DNA from: Rhizobiaceae bacterium
GTDB lineage: Bacteria; Pseudomonadota; Alphaproteobacteria; Rhizobiales; Rhizobiaceae
Assembly (NCBI GenBank): GCA_014380965.1
Contig: JACMIV010000182.1
Span: 1-19,381, forward strand
Direction: 5' to 3'
DNA: 19,381 nt
Position 1 is the first letter of the stretch, and the number at the start of each line of letters is the position of its first letter. The position numbers were made by a program, and so were the translations under genes. Shown here piece by piece: positions 1 through 10,351 of this stretch. The notes below the pieces were generated by a model. It searched no databases. It was not told where the DNA came from and saw nothing but the letters and a program-made list of their open reading frames with translations.

Positions 1-2314
1 GTGCCGGCGCACCGGCCGCGCGGGTCTGCCCCGTCGACACGTCCGAGGCCGAGATGTCGAACACGGCATCGGGCGCGGCGAGCGAGCCCGTCGCCGACGC
101 CGTGCCCGAGACCGTGCCGCGGGCGTCGAGATCGGGGACGAAGCCGTTGGCAAGGCCGACCGGTAGGCGCGTGATCGTGACGTCGACGTCGAGAGCCCGT
201 CCGACCGTGCCGGTTGCCTCGACCAAGCCGTCGCCGATCGTGGCGCGCGCGGTCTCGATCGTCGCGGTTCCCGCGGCGTAGTTGCCCGACAGGTCGAGCT
301 CGATGGGAGCGACGCCGGACGCGCGAACCTGCCGGGCGGTGATGCCGGACCCGTCGATGGTGAAGTTCGCGGACGGGTTCGCGATAGAGCCGGTGGCCTC
401 GGCATTGCCGGAGATGGTGCCGGTGGCGTCGAGGCCCGGCACGAAGCCGTTGACGAGACCGACGGGGAGCGCGTTGAGCCGTACGACGAGGTCGAGCGAC
501 TGACCAACCGTGCCGCTTGCCTCGATCGAGCCGTCTCCGATGGTCGCGAGCGCCGTCTCCAAGGTTGCGGTTCCGGCGGCACACCGCCCGGAAACGTCGA
601 GCTCGAGCGGCGCGACGCCGGATGCGGCGATCTGCGTCGCCGTGATGTTCGATCCGTCGATGCGGAAGGTCGCTGCGGGATCTGCGAGCGAGCCCGTCGC
701 CTTCGCGCTGCCGGAGATCGTACCCGAAGCGCCGAGATCGGGCACGAAGCCGTTGGCGAGAGCGACGGGGAGCTGCTCCAGCGACACGTCGAGGTCGAGC
801 GCTTGGCCGATCGTGCCGGACGCGGTGAGCGAGCCGTCGCCGATGTCGGCGCGCGCGGTGCGAATGGTCGCGGTGCCGGCGGCGAAGCTGCCGTCGAGGC
901 TGAGCACAAGCGGATCGATACCCGAGGCCTCGATCTGCGCGGCCGAAATGCCCTCGCCGCTGAGCTGGAACGTCGCCTGCGGATCGGCGAGCGATCCCGT
1001 GGCGGTGGCGTTGCCCGACAAGGTGCCGGACGCGCCGAGATCGGGAACGAAGCCGTTGACGAGCCCGACCGGCAGGCGAGTCATCGCAACCTGGAGGTCG
1101 AGCGCCTCGCCCACCGTGCCGGATGCGGTCAGCGAACCGTCGCCGACGGTGACGCGCGCGGTCTCGATCGTGGCCGTCATATCCGCGACGCTGCCTGCCA
1201 GGTCGAGGGACAGCGGGTCGATACCGGAAGCCGCGATCCGGGCCGCCGTGATGTCGCGACCAGTCAGCGCGAAGGTGGCGGCGGGATCGGCGAGCGTCCC
1301 GGTTGCCGTCGCGGTGCCCGAGACCGTCCCGGTCGCGTCGAGGCCGGGGACGAAACCGTTGGCGAGGCCGACGGGAACCGCGTTGAGGGCAAGGTCGAGA
1401 TCGAGCGTGCGTCCGACGGTACCGGTCGCCGTCAGCGACGCCTCACCGATATTGGCGACGGCGGTCTGAAGCTCGGCGGTTCCGTTCGCGAACGAGCCGG
1501 CCAACCGGAGCTCGATCGGCGGAATGCCGCCTGCCGCGATCTCCTCCGCCGTAATCCGCGTGCCCGTGATGTCGAAGACGGCGCCGGGATTGACGAGGTC
1601 GCCGCTCGCGGTCGCAGTTCCCGAGAGCGTGCCGCTCGCCTTGAGGCCGGGAACGAAAGCGTTGGCAAGTCCAACCGGAAGCTCGGTCATGACGAGGTCG
1701 AGATCGACGGTCTGGCCGACCGTGCCGGAGGCCGTCAGCGAAGACGTGCCAATGTTCGCGCGTGCCGTCTCCAAGGTGAGGAGGTCGTTGGCGTATCCGC
1801 CGGCAACGTCGAGCGTCAATGGCGCGATCCCGGCCTCGGCGACCTCGCGGGCGGTGATGCCGGTGCCCGTAAGATCGAAGACGAGCGACGGCTCGGCGAT
1901 GGAACCGGTGGCCCTCACCGAGCCTTCGAGCGCGCCGGAGGCGCCGATTCCCTCGACGAAGCCGTTCGCGAGCGCTGCGGGAACCGCGTCGAGCTCGAGG
2001 GTGACGTCAAGCGCCTCGCCGATGCGTCCGCGCGCCGTCACCGCGCCGTCGCCGAGGTCGATCCGCGCGGTCTGGAGCTCAAGCGTCCCGCCGGCATACT
2101 GGCCGGAAAGGATGGCGCCGACCGGAGCAAGCGCAGCGGCGCGGGTCTGGCTGGTCTCGACGCCGGTCGCGTTGATCTCGAAGCGCGCCTCGGGATCGTC
2201 CGCCGCACCCAGCACCGCAGCGTTCCCGGTGAGGGTTCCGGTTGCGTCGAGCCCCGTCACGAACGGGTTGGCTGCGGCGACCGGTACGTCCGTCAGGCCC
2301 GCTGTCAGTTCGAG
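1..2314 (-). repeat. Tandem 303-bp (101-residue) repeats inside tamB
   Basis: Seven complete units lie end to end: 2314-2012, 2011-1709, 1708-1406, 1405-1103, 1102-800, 799-497 and 496-194. A partial eighth unit runs from 193 to the left edge. On the plus strand a conserved landmark (ACGAAGCCGTTGGC and close variants) falls at 138, 441, 744, 1047, 1350, 1653, 1956 and 2259, always 303 bp apart. Each unit codes for a segment like LPVGLVNGFVPGLDATGTIS followed by ATGSLADPAATF and then an IGDGS..ASGTVG strand. Two adjacent units compared by eye are roughly 70 percent identical in DNA. The unit nearest the N-terminus is the most diverged. Units probably correspond to turns of the TamB beta-taco groove. 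Confidence 0.9.
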
Positions 2315-4885
2315 CGTCGCGCCCGCCGTTCCCTGCACGATAATGGAGCCGGCGCCGATATCGAGGGCGAGGGCCCCGAGGGTCGTCGTGCCGTCCGCGA
2401 TACGAAGTCGTGCGGGCTCGCGAAGCCGAACCGCGGCGTCCGGGATGTCGGCGGTCAGCGCATCGAGCGCGATCACCGTCTCCGTCGGCGCGATCTGCGC
2501 CTGCCCCCCCCGCGTCACCGGAATGGCGTTGGCCCGTGCGGTGGCGTCGAGGCGGGTGAACTCGCCCTGGCGCGCCAGATCGAGAGCGAGCGCCTCGACC
2601 GTCGCTCCGCCCGCCTCGATGCGCGTCGCGCGGATCGCGCCTGTCGGGAAGGGCCGTCCGAGATAGTCCTCGACGGAGAGGTCGATGTCCGCGCCCGAGA
2701 GGACGTTTCCGCCGACGGCAAGGCGCGTCGAGACGAGATCGATGTCGGCGACCGGAAAATCGGCGGCGTTGACCGAAAGCGCGATGGTCCCTCTCAGATC
2801 GCCGTTCATCTGCTGCAGCGCCAGCGCGGCAAGCGGGCCGACATCGGCGAAGGCGACGTCGAGGGTTCCGACGGGAGCAAAGGCCTCCGTCAGGATCAGG
2901 TCGCCGGTTATGGCGTTCGCCGCCTGACGAATGGCAAGGTTGGAAATACGTCTTTCGCCCGAGGGAAGCGTCTCGACGGTCGCGTTCCCGGAGAGGGGGG
3001 CACCGTCGAGAGTGCCCGATATCTCGACGGTGCCTGACGGCGTCGCCGAGACGAAGGCGCCCCGGGCGGCGACGCGCAGATCCGCAAGCTCGCGCCCGTT
3101 GACCCGGAGGCCGTTGGAGTTGAGCGTGATGTCGACGTCCGGCTGGGCCGACGGACCCGATGCGGTGAGGGCGAATTGGGCCTGTCCGGAGATCGCGGCG
3201 TTCTCGCCCTCCGGCGCGTCGACCGTGCCCGTCACGTCGGCGGTTATCGTCTCGCCGGACAGGCTTGCCGTGCCGTCGACGATGAGGCGCTCCGACCTGA
3301 TCGCGAGGTCGCGCACACCCAGCGCTCCGTCCACCGCTCGTGAGACGCTCCCGCCGAGCTGGAGCCGGTCGCCCGAGAGCGGGATGACGGCGGCCGAAAG
3401 CGCCAGCGTCTCGAAGTCGCTGGAGAGCGTCAGATCGAAGGTCGAGAAATTGAGCGCGGCCGTGCCGGTGATCGCAGCGTTCGCGACGTCGGTCGTCACC
3501 TGGCTGCCCGATACGGTGATCCCGTTCGGACCGAGGGCGCCGTTCGCCGCGATGCGAACGGGGCCCTCGAGGAAGCGGTCGGTTACGCCTTCCGGCGAGG
3601 CGACGGAAGCGGCGGCGAGTTCGATCGCGAGAGGCCCGGTAAGGCCCGCGATGTCGAAGCCTTCGGACGAAACGCGGGCGGTCAGGTCGGAGGCGACGTA
3701 GGGCCCGTAGCCGGCCGTCGGCGCAGAGGCGTTCAGAGCGATGGTGGCGGCGTCGAGCGCCCCTGCGACCGTTCCGTTCAGCGAGGCGATGTCGAGGACG
3801 GTCTGGCTGGGTTCGGCACCGAAGCGCAGCGGGATCGCCGCGCCGTCGCGGCCGGAGACCGCGATCTCAAGCGCCGTCTGCGGCCCAGCGCGGTCGAGCG
3901 TTCCCGTCACACTTGCGGAAATGCGCCCCGAGGCGAGCGCGGCCTGATCGATGACCGCGACGCCGTCGTCTCGCAGCACGGCCTGAACGTCGAGCGTCGC
4001 GCCGCCGTCGACATAGGCGCGGTAGGCGTCCGGCACGAAGCGTTCGGCGGCGACGTTCAGCGAGGCTGCGATGCTGCGCCCCTCCGCGACATCGGCGACG
4101 CGAGCGGTCAGGGTTGCCGCCGGCTCGGTGCCGACGGTGAGCTGCCCGTTCGCCATGAAGTCTGCGAGCGGGCCTTGGCCGTTGATGGTCAGCGCCACCG
4201 GCGGCGCGCCCGGCAGCGCCAGAAGCGTCGCGACGAGACCCCCGGCGGGTTCGCTGGCATCGACGTCGATTCCGAGCCGGTTCTCCTCCGGCGCGAACGC
4301 GATCGAGGCACGGATCTCGCCCGGCTGGTCGAGGCGCTGGATGTCGAGTTCCGTTTCGAGCCGCGTCGGATCGTTTTCGAGTGCGAGCCGGGCGTTCATC
4401 GACAGGCGGGCTCGCACCCCGGCGATCGCCTCGCCGAGTACGAATTCGGTGATGGCGATGCGCTGGATGTCGGCAGTGATGTTCGGCAGGCCGCTGGAGG
4501 GCTCGGCGTTCGGGTCAGCGGGCGCGGCCGCCGGCAGGCGTTCAAGCACGATCGAGGCGGCCGTCAGCGCTTCGACGTCGACGCGCGAGCGCACGATGGC
4601 GAGCGGCGACCAGTCCATGGCGAGATCGCGCGCGGTGAGGTAGACGCCCTGCGGATCGGAGACGGTGACGCTGTCGATGCGGATGTTGCCGGTGAGTGCG
4701 CCCGACAGGCCCTCGATCTCGACACGCATCGTCTCGGAGGAGATCAGCCCCTCGATCTGGTTGGCGAGGAACTCCTGCGCGGACGCTGGAGCGGTCGGGA
4801 CGACAATTGCCGCGAGCGCGACCACCGCTGCGACCCGGAGGCGGGAAAACGCGCGCCGGGCGGCGAAGAGGATCGGCTTCATCAT
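1..4885 (-). CDS. tamB: Translocation and assembly module inner-membrane protein TamB, C-terminus outside the window
   Basis: This frame is open from the ATG at 4885 to the left edge, giving about 1,628 residues without the C-terminus. TamB is a very long periplasmic protein of the AsmA-like/DUF490 family. It works with TamA, is anchored in the inner membrane, and is implicated in outer-membrane protein insertion and lipid transport to the outer membrane. The N-terminus (MMKPILFAARRAFSRLRVA, then an Ala/Val-rich stretch to PASAQ) is a signal or anchor sequence. After it come the opening AsmA-like strands (SGALTGNIRIDSVTVSDPQG, then LTARDLAMDWSP) and long beta-rich sequence. From about residue 858 onward the protein is made of 101-residue repeats. 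The stop of tamA overlaps the start by one base in TGATGATG, so the genes are probably translationally coupled. The second ATG (4882) is equally possible as start. The diagnostic C-terminal DUF490 end cannot be seen, so the call rests on N-terminal style, repeat type and partnership with tamA. Confidence 0.9.
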   Translation of the reverse strand, partial: MMKPILFAARRAFSRLRVAAVVALAAIVVPTAPASAQEFLANQIEGLISSETMRVEIEGLSGALTGNIRIDSVTVSDPQGVYLTARDLAMDWSPLAIVRSRVDVEALTAASIVLERLPAAAPADPNAEPSSGLPNITADIQRIAITEFVLGEAIAGVRARLSMNARLALENDPTRLETELDIQRLDQPGEIRASIAFAPEENRLGIDVDASEPAGGLVATLLALPGAPPVALTINGQGPLADFMANGQLTVGTEPAATLTARVADVAEGRSIAASLNVAAERFVPDAYRAYVDGGATLDVQAVLRDDGVAVIDQAALASGRISASVTGTLDRAGPQTALEIAVSGRDGAAIPLRFGAEPSQTVLDIASLNGTVAGALDAATIALNASAPTAGYGPYVASDLTARVSSEGFDIAGLTGPLAIELAAASVASPEGVTDRFLEGPVRIAANGALGPNGITVSGSQVTTDVANAAITGTAALNFSTFDLTLSSDFETLALSAAVIPLSGDRLQLGGSVSRAVDGALGVRDLAIRSERLIVDGTASLSGETITADVTGTVDAPEGENAAISGQAQFALTASGPSAQPDVDITLNSNGLRVNGRELADLRVAARGAFVSATPSGTVEISGTLDGAPLSGNATVETLPSGERRISNLAIRQAANAITGDLILTEAFAPVGTLDVAFADVGPLAALALQQMNGDLRGTIALSVNAADFPVADIDLVSTRLAVGGNVLSGADIDLSVEDYLGRPFPTGAIRATRIEAGGATVEALALDLARQGEFTRLDATARANAIPVTRGGQAQIAPTETVIALDALTADIPDAAVRLREPARLRIADGTTTLGALALDIGAGSIIVQGTAGATLELTAGLTDVPVAAANPFVTGLDATGTLTGNAAVLGAADDPEARFEINATGVETSQTRAAALAPVGAILSGQYAGGTLELQTARIDLGDGAVTARGRIGEALDVTLELDAVPAALANGFVEGIGASGALEGSVRATGSIAEPSLVFDLTGTGITAREVAEAGIAPLTLDVAGGYANDLLTLETARANIGTSSLTASGTVGQTVDLDLVMTELPVGLANAFVPGLKASGTLSGTATASGDLVNPGAVFDITGTRITAEEIAAGGIPPIELRLAGSFANGTAELQTAVANIGEASLTATGTVGRTLDLDLALNAVPVGLANGFVPGLDATGTVSGTATATGTLADPAATFALTGRDITAARIAASGIDPLSLDLAGSVADMTATIETARVTVGDGSLTASGTVGEALDLQVAMTRLPVGLVNGFVPDLGASGTLSGNATATGSLADPQATFQLSGEGISAAQIEASGIDPLVLSLDGSFAAGTATIRTARADIGDGSLTASGTIGQALDLDVSLEQLPVALANGFVPDLGASGTISGSAKATGSLADPAATFRIDGSNITATQIAASGVAPLELDVSGRCAAGTATLETALATIGDGSIEASGTVGQSLDLVVRLNALPVGLVNGFVPGLDATGTISGNAEATGSIANPSANFTIDGSGITARQVRASGVAPIELDLSGNYAAGTATIETARATIGDGLVEATGTVGRALDVDVTITRLPVGLANGFVPDLDARGTVSGTASATGSLAAPDAVFDISASDVSTGQTRAAGAPA

Positions 4886-6912
4886 CAAAACGCCTGTCCG
4901 ATGCCGGCATAGATCTGGTAGTCCCCGTCGCGGGAACTCGGGTCGAGCGGGATGCCGATATCGACGCGGATCGGGCCGAAACTCGTGAGGTACCGCGCGC
5001 CGATGCCGGCGCCGATCTTGAGGTCCGAGAAGTCGGGCACGAGATCGTCGGTCACCGTGCCGGCATCCACGAAGGGCACGATCTGGATGTTCTCCGTGAC
5101 GCCGATTCTCGCTTCGACCGAAGCTTCGAAGAGAGACAGGCCGCCCGTCGGCGTGTCGTTGAAGGTCGGGTCGCCGCCGGGCCGGTCGACATCGGGATAG
5201 AACGGGCTGATCGTCTGGAAGGCATAGCCGCGCACCGAGCCGCCGCCGCCGCCGTAGAAGCGCTTGTCGTTTGGAATGTCCTCGAGATCCGCGCCGACGA
5301 TCGCGCCGTAGGCGATGCGGCCGGCGAGAATGAAACGATCGCTCTCCGACAGCGAGAGGTAGGTCGAGGCGTCGGCGCGCGCCTTGAGGTAGGGCACGCC
5401 CTCATTGATCTCGTAGGAAGGCTCCGCATAGAGCTTGGCATAGATGCCTTCCGTCGGGTTCAGCATGTCGTCGCGGCCGTCATAGGTGTAGGTGATCGGC
5501 ACCGAGGCGATGAGGAAGTCGGCATCGCCGAGATAGTCGGTGATCTCCTCGTATTCGCCGCGGATGCGCGCCTCGATCGTCTGCTGCTTGGTCAGCTTGT
5601 ACTGGACGCCGGAGGTCGCCGCGATCGACATGCGGTCGTAGGCGAGCGGATGCTCGGTGACGGCCTCGATCGAGCCGACATAGACTGAGTCCGGCCCGAG
5701 CACGCCCGGCTTCTTGAAGACCGCCGACGCCTTGTAGTCGAATTCGTCCGTTTCGCGCGCCGTGTCGCTCACCGCCGTCGCGCCGATGCGCGAAACGGCG
5801 GCGTCGAGGCGAAGGCTCTCGGCGCGGCCGAAGAGGTTGCGGTGGCCCCAGTAGCCGGAAACCCCGGCGCCTTCGGTGTTCGAATAGGTCGCGCCGACGC
5901 CGTAATAGCGGAACTTGCGCTCGCCGACCTCGACCTGAACGGGGAGCGTTCCGTCCGCTGCCTGCGCCCGTCCCTCCTTCACCGTCACGCTGGAGAAGAC
6001 GTCGAGGCCGAGAAGCCGGTCACGGGCGTCGGCGAGATCCGTCGGTGAAAACGTCTTTCCCGGCTCGATGCCCGCCATGTAGGCGATGAAGCCGGGATCG
6101 ACGTCCTTGGCGCCCGCGACGAAGGTTTGGCCGAAAGGCACCGGTTCGCCTGGCGATATGCCGAGCCGGTAGTCCAGGCGGTCGCTGGCATGGTCGGCAA
6201 CGACGTCGCGCTCGGTGATGGCGACGAAGGGACGCCCTCCGTCGCGAAGGGCTTCGAGAAGCTTGGCTTCCTCCGAGAGGATGCGAACCGAGGCGGCCGA
6301 GGAACCTGGATCGAGATCGTACGTCTCGGGATCGACGGGCGCCCCGTCCGCGGTGACGTCCACCGCGCCCATCGTGAACTCGGCGCCGGGATCGACGGTG
6401 ATCGTGACCGGCACAGGCCCTGCCGACGTGTTGAACTCGGCGTCCGGCGCGAGCTCGGCGATGTCCTGGCCTTCGATGCGGATCGTGACGACTCCCCCGT
6501 AGCGCCCGTTCTCGTAGAGCGAGGCGACGAGGCGTTTGCGGTCGTTCTTCGCCTTGGACAGGAGCCCGAGCGATCCCGAGACGGGGTCCTCCGCGTCGAC
6601 GACGAGCGTCGAGGCGGACTCGAGTTCCTCCTTGAGGGTCTCGTTCTCTTCGGTGAGCGTCAGCGTGACGGCATAGGCGATGGGGTTGATGACGCCCGCC
6701 GCGGCCTCCTCGTCGCCCTCGAAGAACTTGAATCCGAAGAGTTCGAAGGCCTCTGCTTCGTCGACGGAAAGGAGGGGAGAGGCGAGGGCGGTGCCCGTGA
6801 GAAGGCCGATGGAGGCGAAAAGACGCAGGGCACGTCGTCTCTTCTTTGAGGTCGACCGTGATCCTTCAAGCGTCTGGGCCGACTTCAAAAGAACCACGCG
6901 CACCTCGGACAT
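4885..6912 (-). CDS. tamA: Autotransporter assembly complex outer-membrane protein TamA (Omp85/BamA superfamily)
   Basis: This gene encodes a 675-residue outer-membrane barrel protein, the partner of TamB in assembling outer-membrane proteins. The N-terminus has a long basic n-region (KKRRR, residues 23-27), a hydrophobic core (about 31-48) and a plausible signal-peptidase site after AEA at about residue 55. POTRA-like sequence follows (for example LVASLYENGRYGGVVTIRIEG, and later PGKTFSPTDLADARDRLLGLD). The barrel starts at about residue 340 with FRYYGVGATYSNTEG. The Omp85 lid-loop motif VRGY is at 560-563 in FYGGGGGSVRGY, and the chain ends in a terminal Phe (IGQAF), as expected for a BAM substrate. 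The length is normal for alphaproteobacterial TamA. The ATG at 6912 gives the signal peptide and has only a weak ribosome-binding sequence. It is the first gene of the tamAB operon. Confidence 0.93.
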   Translation of the reverse strand: MSEVRVVLLKSAQTLEGSRSTSKKRRRALRLFASIGLLTGTALASPLLSVDEAEAFELFGFKFFEGDEEAAAGVINPIAYAVTLTLTEENETLKEELESASTLVVDAEDPVSGSLGLLSKAKNDRKRLVASLYENGRYGGVVTIRIEGQDIAELAPDAEFNTSAGPVPVTITVDPGAEFTMGAVDVTADGAPVDPETYDLDPGSSAASVRILSEEAKLLEALRDGGRPFVAITERDVVADHASDRLDYRLGISPGEPVPFGQTFVAGAKDVDPGFIAYMAGIEPGKTFSPTDLADARDRLLGLDVFSSVTVKEGRAQAADGTLPVQVEVGERKFRYYGVGATYSNTEGAGVSGYWGHRNLFGRAESLRLDAAVSRIGATAVSDTARETDEFDYKASAVFKKPGVLGPDSVYVGSIEAVTEHPLAYDRMSIAATSGVQYKLTKQQTIEARIRGEYEEITDYLGDADFLIASVPITYTYDGRDDMLNPTEGIYAKLYAEPSYEINEGVPYLKARADASTYLSLSESDRFILAGRIAYGAIVGADLEDIPNDKRFYGGGGGSVRGYAFQTISPFYPDVDRPGGDPTFNDTPTGGLSLFEASVEARIGVTENIQIVPFVDAGTVTDDLVPDFSDLKIGAGIGARYLTSFGPIRVDIGIPLDPSSRDGDYQIYAGIGQAF

Positions 6913-7359
6913 TTCGCCTGCAAACGCCTGCGGATGCAGGGGTCAGGCGGCCGAAGGCCACGCCGTCCCCTCCATGGCGTAGAGGCTAAAATGCCGATAA
7001 AACGTTAAATAACAACAGGTGAAGCTTACTTCTGGCTGACCATTGCGTGGCCGGCGACATTCTCTGCGGCCCTTGTGCCCATGCTGTCACACGAGCGCGG
7101 AGCACGTTCGCGCGTATCCGGCCCTTCGCGACCGCCGGCCGTGCGGCAACGCTTGCGCGTCTCCGCCGTGCCCGATCCCGCGCCGGGCCCCGCGCCGTTG
7201 GTCGCATGGAATAGTTCTAGAAAGCCCTTGCCGCCCCTCGGCATCGTGGGGCACTGTCCGCACCGGCCGGGGGGCCATCGGTCTGCCCCGATGAGCTGTA
7301 ACGAGGGCGCGATCGCGATGCCGGGAGGCTGCGCGGACCGCCTCACAGGGAGGACAGGG
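6913..7359. other. Intergenic region between divergent tamA and coxS
   Basis: This stretch of 447 bp holds no gene I can support. The open frames in it have no credible start, composition or family resemblance. It must carry both the leftward tamAB promoter and the rightward coxSLM promoter. An AT-rich island at about 6985-7030 is the clearest promoter-like segment. Small dyads are present: CCTGC-GGAT-GCAGG at 6930-6943, the 8-bp palindrome TTCTAGAA at 7215-7222, and CATCGG-N6-CCGATG at 7276-7293, about 65 bp before coxS. I see no recognisable riboswitch or sigma-54 site. Confidence 0.6.
6985..7030 (-). promoter_or_regulatory. AT-rich island, possible tamA promoter
   Basis: The segment is markedly AT-rich compared with its surroundings. 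Read on the minus strand it contains TTGTTA, a 17-base spacer and ATTTTA, a poor but possible -35/-10 pair upstream of tamA. The hexamers are far from consensus, so only the composition shift is solid. Confidence 0.3.
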
Positions 7360-7854
<495 letters not shown>

Positions 7855-7860
7855 GCGTTT

Positions 7861-7882
7861 GCTGCCGCCGGGAGACGGCAGC
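7861..7882 (+). other. Intercistronic hairpin between coxS and coxL
   Basis: A perfect 7-bp stem GCTGCCG/CGGCAGC with an 8-base loop starts 6 bases after the coxS stop. No T-run follows, so it is not a classical terminator. It may protect the 3' end of a processed coxS message or be chance. The remainder of the 143-bp gap holds no gene. A good Shine-Dalgarno (GGGAGG, 7984-7989) precedes coxL. Confidence 0.45.
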
Positions 7883-7997
7883 GAAAGGACATTTCCGATA
7901 GTGCAGTTCATGGGCACCGGCATTTGAAGGCCGACCTCGGGCGCCGCGATAGGCGGACGTCGACAACGGCCGCAACCGAAACTGGGAGGTTTTGACG

Positions 7998-10343
7998 ATG
8001 GGTATCGAAGGCATCGGCGCAAGCGTGTTGCGCAAGGAAGACAGGCGTTTCATCACCGGTCGCGGCAAGTACGTCGACGATATGCAGGTGCCCGGCATGA
8101 AGTATGCCGCGTTCGTACGCTCCCCGCACGCCCATGCGACCTTCACGGCGATCGACACCGCGGCCGCGAAGGCGATGCCGGGCGTCATCGACATCCTGAC
8201 GGGCGAACAGCTCCAGGCCGACGGCATCGGAAACCTCATCTGCGGCTGGGCGGTGAATTCGAAGGACGGCTCGCCGATGAACATGGGCGCCTGGCCGGCG
8301 CTCGCCGTCGGCACCGTGCGCCATGTCGGACAGGCGGTCGCCGTCGTCGTCGCCGAGACCAAGGCGCAGGCGCGGGACGCCGCGGAAAGCGTCGAGGTCG
8401 CCTATTCCGAGCTTCCCGCCGTCGTGAATGCAGCCAAGGCCATCGAGGAAGGCGCACCGCAGCTTCACCCGGAAGCCAAGAACAACGTCATCTTCGACTG
8501 GGAGATCGGCGACAAGGCCGCGACGGACGCCGCCTTCGCAGGCGCTGCGCACATCACCAAGCTCCACGTCGTCAACAACCGTCTGGTGCCGAACGCCATG
8601 GAGCCCCGCGCGGCCCTCGGCCACTACGAGGCGGCGGACGACCACTACACCTGCTGGACGACGTCCCAGAACCCGCATGTCGCCCGGCTCGTGATGAGCG
8701 CCTTCTACAACGTCGCGCCCGAGCACAAGCTGCGGATCATCGCGCCGGATGTCGGCGGCGGCTTCGGCTCGAAGATCTATATCTATCCCGAAGAGATCGT
8801 CTGCCTCTGGGCGTCCAAGCGCACCAACGTGCCGGTCAAGTGGACCTGCGACCGCACCGAGGCGTTTCTCACCGACGCACACGGCCGCGACCACATCACG
8901 GAGGCCGAGCTCGCGCTTGATGCGGATGGCAAGATGCTGGCGATGCGCGTCGACACGATCGCCAATCTCGGCGCCTACATGTCGCTTTTCTCTTCGGCGA
9001 CGCCGACCTACCTGTACGCGACGCTCCTGTCCGGCCAGTACGATATCCCGGCGATCCACGCGAACGTGCGGGCGGTCTACACCAATACGGTGCCGGTCGA
9101 CGCCTATCGCGGGGCCGGCCGTCCGGAAGCGACCTTCGTCGTAGAGCGCCTCGTCGAGACGGCAGCGCGCGAACTCGGCGTCTCGCCGGCCGAGCTGCGC
9201 CGCAACAACTTCATCCGCTCCTTCCCGCACCAGACGCCGGTCATCATGTGCTACGACGCGGGCGACTTCGACGCCTCGCTCGACGCCGGCATGGCGGCCG
9301 CCGACGTCGCAGGCTTCGAAGCGCGCCGCTCGGAAGCTGCCGCTCGCGGCAAGCTGCGCGGCCTCGGAATGAGCTGCTACATCGAGGCTTGCGGCATCGC
9401 GCCCTCGAAGGCGGTCGGCTCGCTCGGCGCCGGCGTCGGCCTCTGGGAATCGGCGGAAATTCGGGTCAACCCGGTCGGTACGGTCGAGATACTCACCGGC
9501 TCGCACAGTCACGGCCAGGGGCATGAGACGACGTTCGCTCAGCTGATCGCCGAGCGCTTTGGCCTGCCGGTTGACAACGTTCAGGTGATCCACGGCGACA
9601 CCGACAAGGTGCAGTTCGGCATGGGCACCTACGGCTCGCGCTCCGGCGCGGTCGGCATGTCCGCCATCGTCAAGGCGCTCGACAAGGTCGAGGCGAAGGC
9701 GAAGAAGATTGCCGCTCATGTCCTCGAGGCCGCCGAGGGCGACATCGAGATCGTGAACGGCGAAGTGCGCGTAAAGGGAACCGACCGCAAGATGCTCTGG
9801 CACGAGGTCGCGCTTGGCGCATACACCGCCCACAACCTGCCGGACGGGATGGAGCCCGGCCTCAAGGAGGGCGCGTTCTACGATCCGCAGAACTTCACCT
9901 TCCCCTCCGGCTGCTACATCTGCGAAGTCGAGGTCTGCCCGGAGACCGGCTCGGTCGAGGTGATCCAGTTCGTCGCGGCCGACGACTTCGGCAAGGTGAT
10001 CAACCCGATGATCGTCGAAGGTCAGGTCCATGGCGGTCTGGCGCAGGGAATTGGGCAAGCCCTGCTCGAAGGCACCTACTATGACGACGCCGGCCAGCTC
10101 GTGACGGCGTCCTACATGGACTATGCCATGCCGCGTGCCGGAAACCTGCCGATGTTCGCGGTCTCGACGACGGAGACCCTGTCGCCCTCCAACCCGCTCG
10201 GCATGAAGGGCTGCGGCGAGGCGGGCGCCATCGGCTCGCCGCCGGCCGTCATCAACGCGATCACCGACGCCATCGGCAACAACAACCTGTCGATGCCGGC
10301 GACACCCGAAAAAGTCTGGGCCGCGATCCGAGCGGTTGCCTGA
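7998..10343 (+). CDS. coxL: Molybdopterin-binding large subunit, form II CO dehydrogenase-like / aldehyde oxidase type
   Basis: This gene encodes a 781-residue catalytic subunit that would bind the molybdopterin cytosine dinucleotide cofactor and hydroxylate a substrate with water. The N-terminal hammerhead domain begins [27 protein letters not shown] at 252-259 is a cofactor-binding segment. The active-site loop reads AYRGAGR at 369-375, the signature of form II enzymes. True aerobic CO dehydrogenase (form I) has AYxCSFR with a copper-binding Cys, which is absent here. The catalytic Glu is at about 741 in [10 protein letters not shown]. The substrate may therefore be an aldehyde, heterocycle or other carbon compound rather than CO. 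The ATG at 7998 has GGGAGG 8 bases upstream. A TTG two codons earlier is too close to that site to be used. Confidence 0.94.
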   Translation: MGIEGIGASVLRKEDRRFITGRGKYVDDMQVPGMKYAAFVRSPHAHATFTAIDTAAAKAMPGVIDILTGEQLQADGIGNLICGWAVNSKDGSPMNMGAWPALAVGTVRHVGQAVAVVVAETKAQARDAAESVEVAYSELPAVVNAAKAIEEGAPQLHPEAKNNVIFDWEIGDKAATDAAFAGAAHITKLHVVNNRLVPNAMEPRAALGHYEAADDHYTCWTTSQNPHVARLVMSAFYNVAPEHKLRIIAPDVGGGFGSKIYIYPEEIVCLWASKRTNVPVKWTCDRTEAFLTDAHGRDHITEAELALDADGKMLAMRVDTIANLGAYMSLFSSATPTYLYATLLSGQYDIPAIHANVRAVYTNTVPVDAYRGAGRPEATFVVERLVETAARELGVSPAELRRNNFIRSFPHQTPVIMCYDAGDFDASLDAGMAAADVAGFEARRSEAAARGKLRGLGMSCYIEACGIAPSKAVGSLGAGVGLWESAEIRVNPVGTVEILTGSHSHGQGHETTFAQLIAERFGLPVDNVQVIHGDTDKVQFGMGTYGSRSGAVGMSAIVKALDKVEAKAKKIAAHVLEAAEGDIEIVNGEVRVKGTDRKMLWHEVALGAYTAHNLPDGMEPGLKEGAFYDPQNFTFPSGCYICEVEVCPETGSVEVIQFVAADDFGKVINPMIVEGQVHGGLAQGIGQALLEGTYYDDAGQLVTASYMDYAMPRAGNLPMFAVSTTETLSPSNPLGMKGCGEAGAIGSPPAVINAITDAIGNNNLSMPATPEKVWAAIRAVA

Positions 10344-10351
10344 GACGTTAC

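Noticed and set aside
1..2314. CRISPR array or satellite DNA
   Set aside because: The 303-bp period is coding, in frame and without spacers; it lies wholly inside tamB.
803..3037. Long plus-strand open frame (744 codons) opposite tamB
   Set aside because: It is the antisense of the tamB repeat array, starts at a TTG, is rich in Arg/Gly/Asp as expected of a GC-rich mirror frame, and resembles no family. Its apparent repeats are those of tamB.
7075..7359. N-terminal extension of coxS to 7075
   Set aside because: No ribosome-binding site, a Pro/Arg/Ser-rich non-family sequence, and a strong Shine-Dalgarno directly before the ATG at 7360.
7908..10058. Minus-strand open frame of 716 codons opposite coxL
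   Set aside because: The coxL protein is unmistakable across the same DNA. The antisense product has low-complexity mirror composition and no family motifs.
7998..10343. CoxL as a genuine aerobic CO dehydrogenase (form I)
   Set aside because: The active-site loop is AYRGAGR without the copper-binding Cys, and gene order is S-L-M rather than M-S-L.
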